Assembly (NCBI GenBank): GCA_024636075.1
Contig: JAGXHS010000176.1
Location: 1 to 8,649 of the forward strand
Reading direction: 5' to 3'
DNA: 8,649 nucleotides
Source: Propionibacteriaceae bacterium
Lineage (GTDB): Bacteria > Actinomycetota > Actinomycetes > Propionibacteriales > Propionibacteriaceae
The translations under genes were made by a program, and so were the position numbers. This document shows positions 1-6,288 of this stretch, in pieces. Below the pieces are notes generated by a model. That model was not told the DNA's origin. It was given only the letters and a program-made list of their open reading frames with translations, and did no database searches. Numbering within the stretch: position 1 is the stretch's first letter; each line of letters starts with the position of its first letter.

Positions 1-149
1 CGACTACGCCTTTGACGAAAGCCTGCAGCGAAAGGCTCAGTTGGTTGTGAGGTTCTCACGGTCAAACGGTTCGGGTACGTGCAACAATGTGTAAATGGCC
101 GGAAGTTTCGACAAACCCCCGATGTCGAATCCTCCCCCCAGCGGAGAAA
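1..149. other. Left-edge region without a confident gene
   Basis: I recognise no gene here. On the plus strand one frame is open from base 2 to a TAA at 92-94 (about 30 residues, with no start inside the window). It could be the tail of a gene entering from the left, but nothing in the residues is diagnostic. A small perfect inverted repeat (GTGAG-GTT-CTCAC, 47-59) lies inside that frame and is too short to call a terminator. I see no convincing sigma-70-type promoter. Confidence 0.3.
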
Positions 150-359
150 GTGAAGCCCCCGATCATGTTGCTACTCCCCATTGTAATCTTTTCGCTCTTG
201 ATTGTGACCGCATTGGTCTTGGTCTGTGCCACCCACCGGCCCAAGACTGCAGCGGACCGCGCCTTGGCCGATAAGACTCCCGTGAGTCGCGCCGAGGAGT
301 TGTCGGAACGGTTACGTTGCTCAGTCATGTCTGCGACCTTGAAGCGCCACGCCAGCTGA
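150..359 (+). CDS. Probable small single-pass membrane protein
   Basis: I do not recognise a family. From the chosen GTG at 150 it encodes about 69 residues. A hydrophobic helix of roughly 20 residues (M-L-L-L-P-I-V-I-F then S-L-L-I-V-T-A-L-V-L-V) comes first. A positively charged, soluble tail rich in Arg, Lys and Ala follows, suggesting N-terminus out and tail in the cytoplasm. The start is uncertain. GTG 150 has GGAG only 3 nt upstream. ATG 165 gives a 64-residue protein beginning directly at the helix. ATG 87 adds 21 residues of unlikely sequence. It converges on the SRPBCC gene, with 8 bp between the two stop codons. Third codon positions carry more A/T than in neighbouring genes. The helix-plus-charged-tail layout argues for a real gene, but the antisense frame is also open, so the call is moderate. 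Confidence 0.45.
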   Translation: MKPPIMLLLPIVIFSLLIVTALVLVCATHRPKTAADRALADKTPVSRAEELSERLRCSVMSATLKRHAS

Positions 360-367
360 GTTAGCCG

Positions 368-814
368 TCAGGAGCCGATGATCCGTCGGACTCCGGCACG
401 ATAGCTCAACCGTGTCACCACCGCCCCCACGGGTTTCAACCATTGCGGGAGCAATGGGCTGCTGATGTCTTGTACCCATGTCACCCGGCAGCCACCGGCA
501 GCGTCAGCGGCGATCGTGGCTTCGGTGCGGCCACCGAGCCAGCGGCCCAGTTTTCGGATGACCAAGTGTCCCGGTTGCTGACCGTTGGGTGCAGTCAACT
601 CCTCCACCACCATCCGATCGTCGAACCCGAGCGGGCCGATGACGGTTCGGGCAGTGAACGTCATTCCTTCGGCGAGGTGAGTCTCGCCACCACTGGACGT
701 CAACGTGGTGAAGGGAATGGCTGCGGTGTGTGCTTCCAGACTGCACAACCGCTGCCACGCCTGGTCGACCCCCGCCGATACTCGATGCCGGATGGTGCAG
801 CTGGCCGTCGCCAT
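368..814 (-). CDS. SRPBCC (START/polyketide-cyclase-like) family protein
   Basis: A 148-residue protein matching the usual single-domain SRPBCC length. The N-terminal strand and helix (ATASCTIRHRV, then GVDQAWQRL) are followed by alternating strands. A late segment (CRVTWVQDISSPLL, about 109-122) resembles the last strand before the C-terminal helix (about 125-144) that closes the hydrophobic cavity in this fold. Members bind lipids, polyketides or other apolar ligands; some are cyclases, many are unassigned, and no catalytic residue here points to a reaction. The start is ATG 814, which has GGAGG 9 nt upstream; that site lies in the end of the FAD gene, which stops 4 nt before this ATG. The tight spacing suggests translational coupling and a shared role with the flavoprotein, perhaps holding its substrate or product (inference). 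It is the last gene of the leftward run, and I see no clear terminator after it. Confidence 0.75.
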   Translation of the reverse strand: MATASCTIRHRVSAGVDQAWQRLCSLEAHTAAIPFTTLTSSGGETHLAEGMTFTARTVIGPLGFDDRMVVEELTAPNGQQPGHLVIRKLGRWLGGRTEATIAADAAGGCRVTWVQDISSPLLPQWLKPVGAVVTRLSYRAGVRRIIGS

Positions 815-818
815 GACT

Positions 819-2069
819 TCAGCCCTCCGCCAGGACGCTGTGCGCGGCACGCGATCCCGATGCCAGTGCCCCCTGGATGGAAGGCGTCTGCAAGTGGTCC
901 CCGGCCAGATGGCATCCGGGCGCAGGGCGAATGCCCCGTCCGGTGCGCAATGGTGGCGGGAAGGCCGGCAGTGCATCGGGGATGACGTCGGTGCGCAGCA
1001 ACTGCCACAGATCAGCGTTGGTGCCGTAGATACCCGAGAGTTGCCGCCTGACGTCGGCCTGTGGGACGGTGTCCCCCACCAGGACGGCGCTGGCCTGGAC
1101 GAGGTGCCGGCCCGGCGGTGCATGATCGGGGGAGACATTGCTGATCACACAGCTGTTGACCACGGCCCCGGCATCCGGTCGGCCGTCCACGTGGAGCATC
1201 GTCAGATTGCTCGGCCGTTGGTCGGCTGCGAACCACCAGGTGACCAGACCCCGACTGGATCTCACTGGCGCGGGGCCGGTTGGCGAGGGTTCGGCGGTGA
1301 GGTTGGCTGCCGTCGAGGCGTCGGTGGCGATGACCACCTGATGGGCGTGGAATTCGCGGCCCGACGCATGCACCGTCCAGCCGTCCGATTCCGAGAGCAC
1401 CGCCGCCACGGGTGTCTCCAGACTGATCAGCGGGCTGATCCGCTCGGCCATCTGGGTGGGCAGCGCCGCCATGCCAGTTCGAGGAATCCCCGGGGTGGCC
1501 TGGAGGAAGGACCGCAGCACCAGCGACACGTAGTTGGCCGAGGTCGATCCGTCGCGTTCGGCGAGGACCCCCGCGAGGAAGGGCTCGAGGACTTCGTCCC
1601 GCAACCGCCCGCGCAGTCCAGCATCGTCCATTGCTCGAGCCCGCGTCATGTCAGCACGCCTCACGATCCGCTTGGGCGAGGTGAGGCTGGGCGCTAGCCA
1701 GCGGGCCGCGCCCAGCAGATCGCCGGGGGTGAGGTAGCCGCTGCGGAGCAGATCCACAGCCCTGCCGGGATGATGCACCGGGTCGGCCAGTACTGAGAGT
1801 CCTCGGGAGCTCCGCACTGCCACGCCGCGGCCGAACTGACGCAACTGGAGCGCTTGCAGATCGATGCTGCGGCGCACTTCGGGATACGCTGGATTCAATA
1901 GTTGGAAACCGAGATCACAGGTGAAACCCTCGACCACATCGGTCTTGACGCGTCCACCCACCCGGTCGGCAGCTTCCAGGACACGGACCGACTTGCCTGC
2001 CTCGCTGAGAGCCCGCGCGCACTGCAGTCCCGCGAGGCCCGCGCCCACCACTACGACATCGATGTTCAT
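819..2069 (-). CDS. FAD-dependent oxidoreductase, amine oxidase / phytoene desaturase superfamily
   Basis: A 416-residue flavoprotein. The N-terminus has the Rossmann dinucleotide motif GxGxxG (G9-A-G-L-A-G14), a strand ending in an acidic residue (E32) for the FAD ribose, and the R-V-G-G-R motif (36-40) typical of the flavin amine oxidase / protoporphyrinogen oxidase / carotenoid desaturase group. A substrate-binding middle region follows. The C-terminal FAD motif sits at about 389-409 (AGDHLQTPSIQGALASG). Both FAD-binding halves are present, so it appears intact. The substrate is not evident; family members oxidise amines, carotenoids or other isoprenoids. Its ATG overlaps the stop of the VOC gene by 4 nt (ATGA) with no strong ribosome site of its own, implying translational coupling. 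The SRPBCC gene begins 4 nt after its stop. There is no signal peptide or membrane helix, so it is probably cytoplasmic. The superfamily call is firm; the reaction is unknown. Confidence 0.82.
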   Translation of the reverse strand: MNIDVVVVGAGLAGLQCARALSEAGKSVRVLEAADRVGGRVKTDVVEGFTCDLGFQLLNPAYPEVRRSIDLQALQLRQFGRGVAVRSSRGLSVLADPVHHPGRAVDLLRSGYLTPGDLLGAARWLAPSLTSPKRIVRRADMTRARAMDDAGLRGRLRDEVLEPFLAGVLAERDGSTSANYVSLVLRSFLQATPGIPRTGMAALPTQMAERISPLISLETPVAAVLSESDGWTVHASGREFHAHQVVIATDASTAANLTAEPSPTGPAPVRSSRGLVTWWFAADQRPSNLTMLHVDGRPDAGAVVNSCVISNVSPDHAPPGRHLVQASAVLVGDTVPQADVRRQLSGIYGTNADLWQLLRTDVIPDALPAFPPPLRTGRGIRPAPGCHLAGDHLQTPSIQGALASGSRAAHSVLAEG

Positions 2070-2863
2070 GCTTCGGGCTCACACTTCCCGGCTGCCTCGC
2101 TGGACGGTGTGTAGATGGAGAAGAACTCGCCGTCGGGGCCCTGCGCCATGCCGAGGCGTCCCATCTCGATGTGGAAAGGGTCCGTGATCACCGTTCCCCC
2201 GGCCTGGGTGACGTGCTCGGCGGCCTGATCGACGTCATCGACCCGGAACACGACGGTCCACGCCGGGGGCATGTCGTGTGTCTGTTTTCCCAGGCCTCCG
2301 GCCGGGCGACTGCTCCCCGGAGGCGTGAACAGCACGTACGGGCGGTCCACGCTCGGCAACTGGCCGTAGCTGTAGTCGAAGACGTCGGCGTAGAACTCTC
2401 TGGCCTGTTGGTAGTCGTCGCACATCAGGTCGCACCAGGCGATGGCACCATTCTTCGCCGTTGTACCGAAACCGGAATGCTGCCATGTCTCCCAACCACC
2501 GAAGGTGGTGCCTGTCGGATCGGTCCAGATCGCCATCCTGCCCAGCGGTCCCACCCTCAACGGTGCCACCAGTTCCTCGGCTCCCGCATCGACCGCCTTC
2601 CTGGACAGTGCGTCGAGATCGTCGGTGGCGAGATAGACCTGCCAGGATGTCGGCAGCTCGCCCGACTCGTCCTGCACTGGAGACATTCCCGCCACCTGCT
2701 TGCCCGACACGAGTGCGTTGGTGTAGCCGCTGTTCTGGTTCGCGACGGTGTAGTTCCAGCCCAGGACAGTGGAGTAGAAGGCCTGGCTCCTCCTCAAGTT
2801 CTTGACCATGATGTCCACCCAGCATGGGCTGCCAGCCGGCCAACCGTGCTCGCTCTCGGCCAT
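2066..2863 (-). CDS. Two-domain VOC family protein (glyoxalase/bleomycin-resistance fold)
   Basis: A 265-residue protein made of two consecutive VOC domains. Domain 1 spans about residues 14-127 (CWVDIMVKNL... FYSTVLGW... DPTGTTFGGWE). Domain 2 spans about 140-254 (AIAWCDLM... FYADVFDYSY... GPDGEFFSIYTP). The order W/C-x-D, FY-x-x-x-F/L-G-W and D-P-x-G-x-x-F in each half is characteristic. Length and layout resemble mycobacterial Rv0577 (CFP32), a two-domain VOC protein, from memory. The canonical glyoxalase I metal ligands are not obviously conserved, so enzymatic activity is uncertain; binding of a small ligand is possible. The start is ATG 2863, which has GGAG 6 nt upstream. A GTG at 2902 overlaps the stop of the preceding gene and would add 13 residues, but lacks a ribosome site. 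Its stop overlaps the ATG of the FAD gene, tying the two together. Confidence 0.82.
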   Translation of the reverse strand: MAESEHGWPAGSPCWVDIMVKNLRRSQAFYSTVLGWNYTVANQNSGYTNALVSGKQVAGMSPVQDESGELPTSWQVYLATDDLDALSRKAVDAGAEELVAPLRVGPLGRMAIWTDPTGTTFGGWETWQHSGFGTTAKNGAIAWCDLMCDDYQQAREFYADVFDYSYGQLPSVDRPYVLFTPPGSSRPAGGLGKQTHDMPPAWTVVFRVDDVDQAAEHVTQAGGTVITDPFHIEMGRLGMAQGPDGEFFSIYTPSSEAAGKCEPEA

Positions 2864-2898
2864 TACCCACTCCAGATTCTGCCGCAGGGCGGCGATTG

Positions 2899-3321
2899 TC
2901 ACCCGTTGAGGCGAGCCAGCACTCGTGCGCCGGTCGGATTGGTGCACGGATTTCCGTCGATCACCACGGTGGGAACCACCTCGTTCCCGCTGTTGACGCT
3001 GCGCACGAACTGGGCGGCATCCGGATCCTGCCAGATGTTGACCCACGTAACCCCCTGGCGTCCGGCGATCGCCAATCGGAGCCGGGTGCAGTAGGGGCAG
3101 TTCGGTCGCCAGTACACCACGACCGGCCGGTGGGTGTCCGGGTTCTGCATCACCTCTTGGTGGGTTGTGGAGCGCCCGTGGCGCCACGGACTCAGCCACC
3201 AGCTGAGGAATCCTGCCAGGATCAGGACCATGGCGGTCATCGGCCAGGACCCGTCGAAGGCCAACTGTCCGCCGAGCAGCGCTCCCGTGGCAGCGACGAT
3301 CAGCCACATCCACCGTTCCAT
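2899..3321 (-). CDS. Membrane-anchored glutaredoxin / mycoredoxin-like protein
   Basis: A 140-residue protein. Two short hydrophobic helices (about 5-22 and 27-44) form a hairpin anchor. A linker rich in Arg and His follows (R47-H-G-R50), then a thioredoxin-fold domain (about 66-140) with a Y-W-R-P-N-C-P-Y-C active site (C75, C78) and the cis-proline motif E-V-V-P-T-V-V (P117). These are hallmarks of glutaredoxin, NrdH and mycoredoxin proteins, which reduce disulfides or mixed thiol disulfides. Actinobacteria lack glutathione, so a mycothiol- or thioredoxin-linked role is likely (inference). An extra Cys (C126) follows the cis-proline region. Positive charge after helix 2 predicts the redox domain in the cytoplasm. 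ATG 3321 is chosen because it sits 17 nt after the protease stop and puts the first helix at the N-terminus; a GTG at 3354 would overlap the protease gene and add 11 residues. Neither has a strong ribosome site. Confidence 0.78.
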   Translation of the reverse strand: MERWMWLIVAATGALLGGQLAFDGSWPMTAMVLILAGFLSWWLSPWRHGRSTTHQEVMQNPDTHRPVVVYWRPNCPYCTRLRLAIAGRQGVTWVNIWQDPDAAQFVRSVNSGNEVVPTVVIDGNPCTNPTGARVLARLNG

Positions 3322-3338
3322 GACGGCCAGCCTAGCGC

Positions 3339-4544
3339 TCAGCGAACCAGGCACGCGCCGGTCGAGACCGGCCGACTGAGACCGAAAGCAGCGTCGAGGG
3401 TCGCATCGGTGCCTTCGTCCGTCAGCACGTAGCCGGTGTCGCGGGTGTCGATCGAGCGGGCGAACACGGTTCCCGCGACCGCACCGTCGGTGGTCAGCAG
3501 GGGGCCCCCCGAGTTGCCCGGCAGTACCGTCCCCCTGATGGCATACACCTCGCGGGTCGCTGGCAACTTGGAGTAGATGTCGCGGCCCTGGGCGTCGAGC
3601 TCGCTGCGGACTCGCGCCGCAGCAAGGGTGTACGGGCCGTCCTGTGGGAAGCCGGCCACCACCACGTCGTCGCCGGCCGAGATCTGGGCCACCCGTGGCA
3701 ACGCTCGGGCAGTCAACGACGGGACATCGAGGATCGCCAGATCAGTGCCGGGATCGAAACTGACCACTCTTGCTTCGAGAGCGGGGCCGGTCCCCGCGAC
3801 CTGAACGGTGACTCGTTCGGCGCCCGCCACGACGTGGGCGTTGGTGACGATCCGCTGCCGGGCCACGGTCCAGCCACTGCCCTGCGCGGTGCCGCCGCAG
3901 GTGCTCGACTGCGACATCACCTTGACGATGCTCGTTCGGGCTGCCCCGATCGCTGCCGAGTTGGTGAGCGAATCGTTGGGTGGGGCAGCGTCGGTGATCG
4001 GCTCGGGGAACAACTCGCCGAAGACTTGTGGAAAGCGAGCCGGGTTGACCGCGCTGCGGAACTCTGCGACCAGCTTGCGGGCAGAGTCCGGCATGACGTT
4101 GTCAATGGCCCCCAGTACGTATGACTCGCCCACTGCTCGGGACCATTGCTGCGGAAGCGCCGGCCGGGAGGCGGGCAGGATCGCCCACATCAAGGTTGCG
4201 GCGACCAAGGCACCCGCAACGGCACCAGCTGCCGCATCGACCAGACGCAGTGGCGTGCGGTTGGTGACCGTCGCGACCGCTCGTGCCAGCAGGGAGCCGA
4301 GCGTCGCTCCGAAGCCCGCCGCCGCCGCAACGGCCGCGATGTTGACCAACAACAGGACCCACGGATCCGGGGGTACCCATCCGGTGCCGGCAATCAGACC
4401 CGGCAGATAGCGCAGCCCTGCCACGGCGCCCACCAGCCAGCCGGCCAGCGGTAGCCCACCGAGGACGATACCCCGACGGAGTCCGTTCGCGGCAGCCCCG
4501 ATCAGGGCGAGCACCAAAGCAATGTCGAGCATGACATCTAGCAT
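3339..4544 (-). CDS. marP: MarP-like membrane serine protease with CvpA-type N-terminal domain
   Basis: A 401-residue protein. Four hydrophobic helices lie at about 6-22, 26-45, 61-85 and 102-123, forming the colicin-V-production (CvpA) type membrane domain. A linker and a chymotrypsin-like protease domain follow. The triad is complete: H237 in T-N-A-H-V-V-A-G, D268 in G-T-D-L-A-I-L and S345 in G-N-S-G-G-P-L. Cysteines C216, just before the protease core, and C398, near the C-terminus in S-T-G-A-C, match the position of the disulfide that controls Mycobacterium tuberculosis MarP (Rv3671c, 397 aa). That protein is a periplasmic protease needed for acid and oxidant resistance that acts on a cell-wall hydrolase. 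Residues and length match well, so the family call is strong; the substrate is inferred. ATG 4544 is chosen; TTG 4559 and ATG 4532 are alternatives, and no start has a clear ribosome site. It begins 50 bp after gluD. Confidence 0.85.
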   Translation of the reverse strand: MLDVMLDIALVLALIGAAANGLRRGIVLGGLPLAGWLVGAVAGLRYLPGLIAGTGWVPPDPWVLLLVNIAAVAAAAGFGATLGSLLARAVATVTNRTPLRLVDAAAGAVAGALVAATLMWAILPASRPALPQQWSRAVGESYVLGAIDNVMPDSARKLVAEFRSAVNPARFPQVFGELFPEPITDAAPPNDSLTNSAAIGAARTSIVKVMSQSSTCGGTAQGSGWTVARQRIVTNAHVVAGAERVTVQVAGTGPALEARVVSFDPGTDLAILDVPSLTARALPRVAQISAGDDVVVAGFPQDGPYTLAAARVRSELDAQGRDIYSKLPATREVYAIRGTVLPGNSGGPLLTTDGAVAGTVFARSIDTRDTGYVLTDEGTDATLDAAFGLSRPVSTGACLVR

Positions 4545-4583
4545 GACGCATGGGTCCAAGCGGGATGGTCAAGGGATGCGTCA
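4544..4583 (-). repeat. 8-bp inverted repeat over the protease start codon
   Basis: TGACGCAT at 4544-4551 and its exact reverse complement ATGCGTCA at 4576-4583 enclose a 24-nt loop. The proximal arm contains the A of the proposed protease start ATG, so a transcript hairpin would bury the start region. There is no T tract, so it is not an intrinsic terminator. It may be an operator, a translational control hairpin or chance. Confidence 0.35.
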
Positions 4584-4594
4584 GCGGCGAGAAG

Positions 4595-5503
4595 TCACTG
4601 CCTCATCTCGGCCGTGTCGATGATGTAGTGCGCCTCGTCGTCTGTTTCCTCGCCCGGCGAGCGGGTGCTGCGGGACAATCGCTGCTCGACCCAGCCGGCA
4701 AGCTGCGACAGGGTCCAGTTGATCACCACGAAGATGGTTCCCACCACGATCAGTGACTGGATCGGGTTGTTGAGATTCAGGTAGATGTACTTGGCTGAGT
4801 TCAGCAGTTCCGGGTACACGCCGAGCACCGCAGCCAACGAGGTGTCCTTCAGGATCACCACGAGCTGTGAGATGAGCGCTGGAAGCATGATGCGGACGGC
4901 CTGCGGCAGCAGGATCAGGCCCATTGTCTGCATGCCGGACAATCCGATGGCGGAGGCTGCTTCGCGCTGCCCCTTGGGCAGGGCATTCACGCCCGATCGA
5001 AGGATCTCAGCCAGAATGACCGAGTTGTAGGCCGTCAGGCCGATCACCACGAACCACAGACCTTCCCCGCCCGGCCAGTTCGACAGGTTCACCCCCATAT
5101 CGGGCAGCACTCGCGATGCGAAGAAGATGGAGATGACCACAGGCAGCCCGCGGAAGAGCTCGATGAACCCAACCACCGGCATTCGGCTCCACTTGCCGAG
5201 CATCAGCCGGGCAACGCCGATCACCGTGCCCACACTCAGGGAGAAGGTGATGGCCAGCGCGGCAGCCTTCATGGTATTCGCGAGTCCGTTGCCGATGAGG
5301 CTCCACACTGCGGAGAAGTCCTTGTCGCTGGGGTTGACCAAGGGATCCCACAGCTGGGCCGCGAATTGTCCCTGCTGGTTCAGCCGATAGAGCACCAGGG
5401 CGATGACGCCGAGCACAGCGATGCCGGCCACGATGGCCAGCATCGTCTGGCGACGCCTGGCCCGGGGTCCGGGCAGGTCGTAGAGAACCAGTCCGCCACT
5501 CAT
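4595..5503 (-). CDS. gluD: Glutamate ABC transporter permease GluD
   Basis: A 302-residue inner membrane permease of the polar amino acid (HisM/GluD) family. A first helix (about 20-40) is followed by a roughly 35-residue extracytoplasmic linker. The permease core then has about five helices, near 75-100, 110-130, 149-168, 207-228 and 250-270. The ATPase-docking EAA loop is at about 181-204 (EAASAIGLSG... ILLPQAVR). The tail is charged and acidic (about 276-302). It should pair with GluC as a heterodimeric channel fed by GluB and powered by GluA. ATG 5503 overlaps the gluC stop by 4 nt (ATGA), giving coupled translation and a fixed subunit ratio. Length is somewhat above the roughly 270 residues I recall for Corynebacterium GluD, owing to the N- and C-terminal extensions. 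It is assigned by family motifs and gene order; the exact substrate (glutamate versus another polar amino acid) is inferred. Confidence 0.9.
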   Translation of the reverse strand: MSGGLVLYDLPGPRARRRQTMLAIVAGIAVLGVIALVLYRLNQQGQFAAQLWDPLVNPSDKDFSAVWSLIGNGLANTMKAAALAITFSLSVGTVIGVARLMLGKWSRMPVVGFIELFRGLPVVISIFFASRVLPDMGVNLSNWPGGEGLWFVVIGLTAYNSVILAEILRSGVNALPKGQREAASAIGLSGMQTMGLILLPQAVRIMLPALISQLVVILKDTSLAAVLGVYPELLNSAKYIYLNLNNPIQSLIVVGTIFVVINWTLSQLAGWVEQRLSRSTRSPGEETDDEAHYIIDTAEMRQ

Positions 5504-6150
5504 CGTAGGATCGCCGTCTTCCGTTCCAGAAACGCCAGGAACGCGCCCGCAGGCAGTGTGATCAGCAGGTAGCCCACGGCAACCCCCACCAGCACCGGTG
5601 TCGCGGCATAGCCGCGAGCGCTTGTGAGGGTCTCCGAGACGCTGAACAAATCGCCCCCGACGCCGAAGGCGCCGAGTACTGCGCTGTTCTTGAACATGGC
5701 GATCAGCACGCTGCCCAACGGCGGAACGGAGGTGCGGAAGGCCTGCGGCAGGATCACTTCGCGCAATGTCGCGACGAATGGCAGGCCAATTGCTCGCGCA
5801 GCCTCTGCCTGCCCACTGGAAACGGAGTTGATACCAGCCCGCAGGGCCTCGCACACGAAGGCCGAGGTGTAGATGATCAGCGCGGAGATACCAAAAAGCC
5901 AGTAGCTACCGCGGATGCCGATCTCGGGCAACCCGAAGGCGAAGAAGAACAGCAGCACCGTGAGCGGTGCGTTGCGGACCATGGTCACGTAGGTGGTTCC
6001 AGCCCACCGCAGGGGCGCCACCGGCGAGACCCGGAATGCGGCGATGATCGTGCCGATTACGAGCGAGCCGATCAAGGCAATCAAGCAGATCTTCAGTGAT
6101 GTCCAGTATCCGCTGAGGAACAGGTCAAAGTTTTCGGTGACGGCGTCCAT
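5500..6150 (-). CDS. gluC: Glutamate ABC transporter permease GluC
   Basis: A 216-residue permease of the polar amino acid family. The N-terminus (F-L-x-G-Y-W-T-S-L-K, residues 11-20) is the conserved opening of this family, followed by helices at about 20-38, 60-75, 84-103, 142-160 and 185-207. The EAA loop that contacts the ATPase spans about 116-139 (EAARAIGLPF... ILPQAFR). It forms the membrane channel with GluD. ATG 6150 is preceded by GGAAGCGAGG ending 3 nt before it; the GGAAG part is well spaced at 8 nt. It lies 138 bp after gluB, the only long gap in the operon, which holds a hairpin. It overlaps gluD by 4 nt. Lipoprotein-then-permease order matches the gluABCD operon of Corynebacterium. 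Confidence 0.92.
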   Translation of the reverse strand: MDAVTENFDLFLSGYWTSLKICLIALIGSLVIGTIIAAFRVSPVAPLRWAGTTYVTMVRNAPLTVLLFFFAFGLPEIGIRGSYWLFGISALIIYTSAFVCEALRAGINSVSSGQAEAARAIGLPFVATLREVILPQAFRTSVPPLGSVLIAMFKNSAVLGAFGVGGDLFSVSETLTSARGYAATPVLVGVAVGYLLITLPAGAFLAFLERKTAILR

Positions 6151-6165
6151 GGTCCTCGCTTCCGT

Positions 6166-6182
6166 GCTGGTACCGGCTGGTA
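6166..6182. repeat. Two 7-bp direct repeats, one helical turn apart, upstream of gluC
   Basis: GCTGGTA occurs at 6166-6172 and again at 6176-6182, with starts exactly 10 bp apart. It lies 16-32 bp upstream of the gluC ATG, between the hairpin and the ribosome site. Such spacing suits a protein-binding site on one DNA face, but short repeats arise by chance in GC-rich DNA. Confidence 0.25.
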
Positions 6183-6224
6183 GAAGATGGGTTTCGCGGG
6201 AGTGACTGGATGAGTGGGCCAGCC

Positions 6225-6268
6225 CCGATCGTTCATTGACAGCCCCGCTGTGAGCAGTGAACGATCGG
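6225..6268 (-). promoter_or_regulatory. Strong stem-loop in the gluB-gluC spacer
   Basis: A perfect 11-bp inverted repeat (CCGATCGTTCA at 6225-6235 with its complement at 6258-6268) continues inward through 2 more pairs and then a 4-bp inner stem (ACAG 6239-6242 with CTGT 6248-6251) around a 5-nt loop. It starts 21 nt after the gluB stop in the direction of transcription. No run of T follows, so it is unlikely to be a plain intrinsic terminator. In binding-protein-dependent transporter operons, hairpins at this place commonly stabilise the upstream mRNA or partly block read-through, so that binding protein is made in excess over permeases. That role here is inferred from position and structure. 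Confidence 0.7.
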
Positions 6269-6288
6269 AGACTGGACTCCGCTCAGGG

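Noticed and set aside
47..59. Short inverted repeat GTGAG-GTT-CTCAC as a terminator
   Set aside because: The stem has only 5 bp with a 3-nt loop and no following T run; it is too weak to call.
62..328. An 88-codon minus-strand frame opposite the small membrane protein
   Set aside because: It shows no hydrophobic helix or family pattern. The plus-strand frame has the more protein-like helix-plus-charged-tail layout, though certainty is limited.
815..1138. Upstream extension of the SRPBCC gene to a 256-residue protein
   Set aside because: It would overlap the FAD gene for over 300 bp with Arg/Pro-rich shadow sequence. ATG 814 has a well-placed GGAGG.
705..1697. A 330-codon plus-strand open frame antisense to the FAD gene
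   Set aside because: The flavoprotein on the other strand has both FAD motifs. The antisense product is Gly/Arg/His-rich without family features.
2864..3313. Upstream extension of the VOC protein to 415 residues
   Set aside because: The added part overlaps the glutaredoxin gene and is Arg/Gly-rich noise. ATG 2863 has GGAG at 6 nt and gives the usual two-domain length.
5504..5854. Upstream extension of GluD to 419 residues
   Set aside because: It would lie inside gluC in another frame. ATG 5503 overlaps the gluC stop as ATGA, a standard coupled start.
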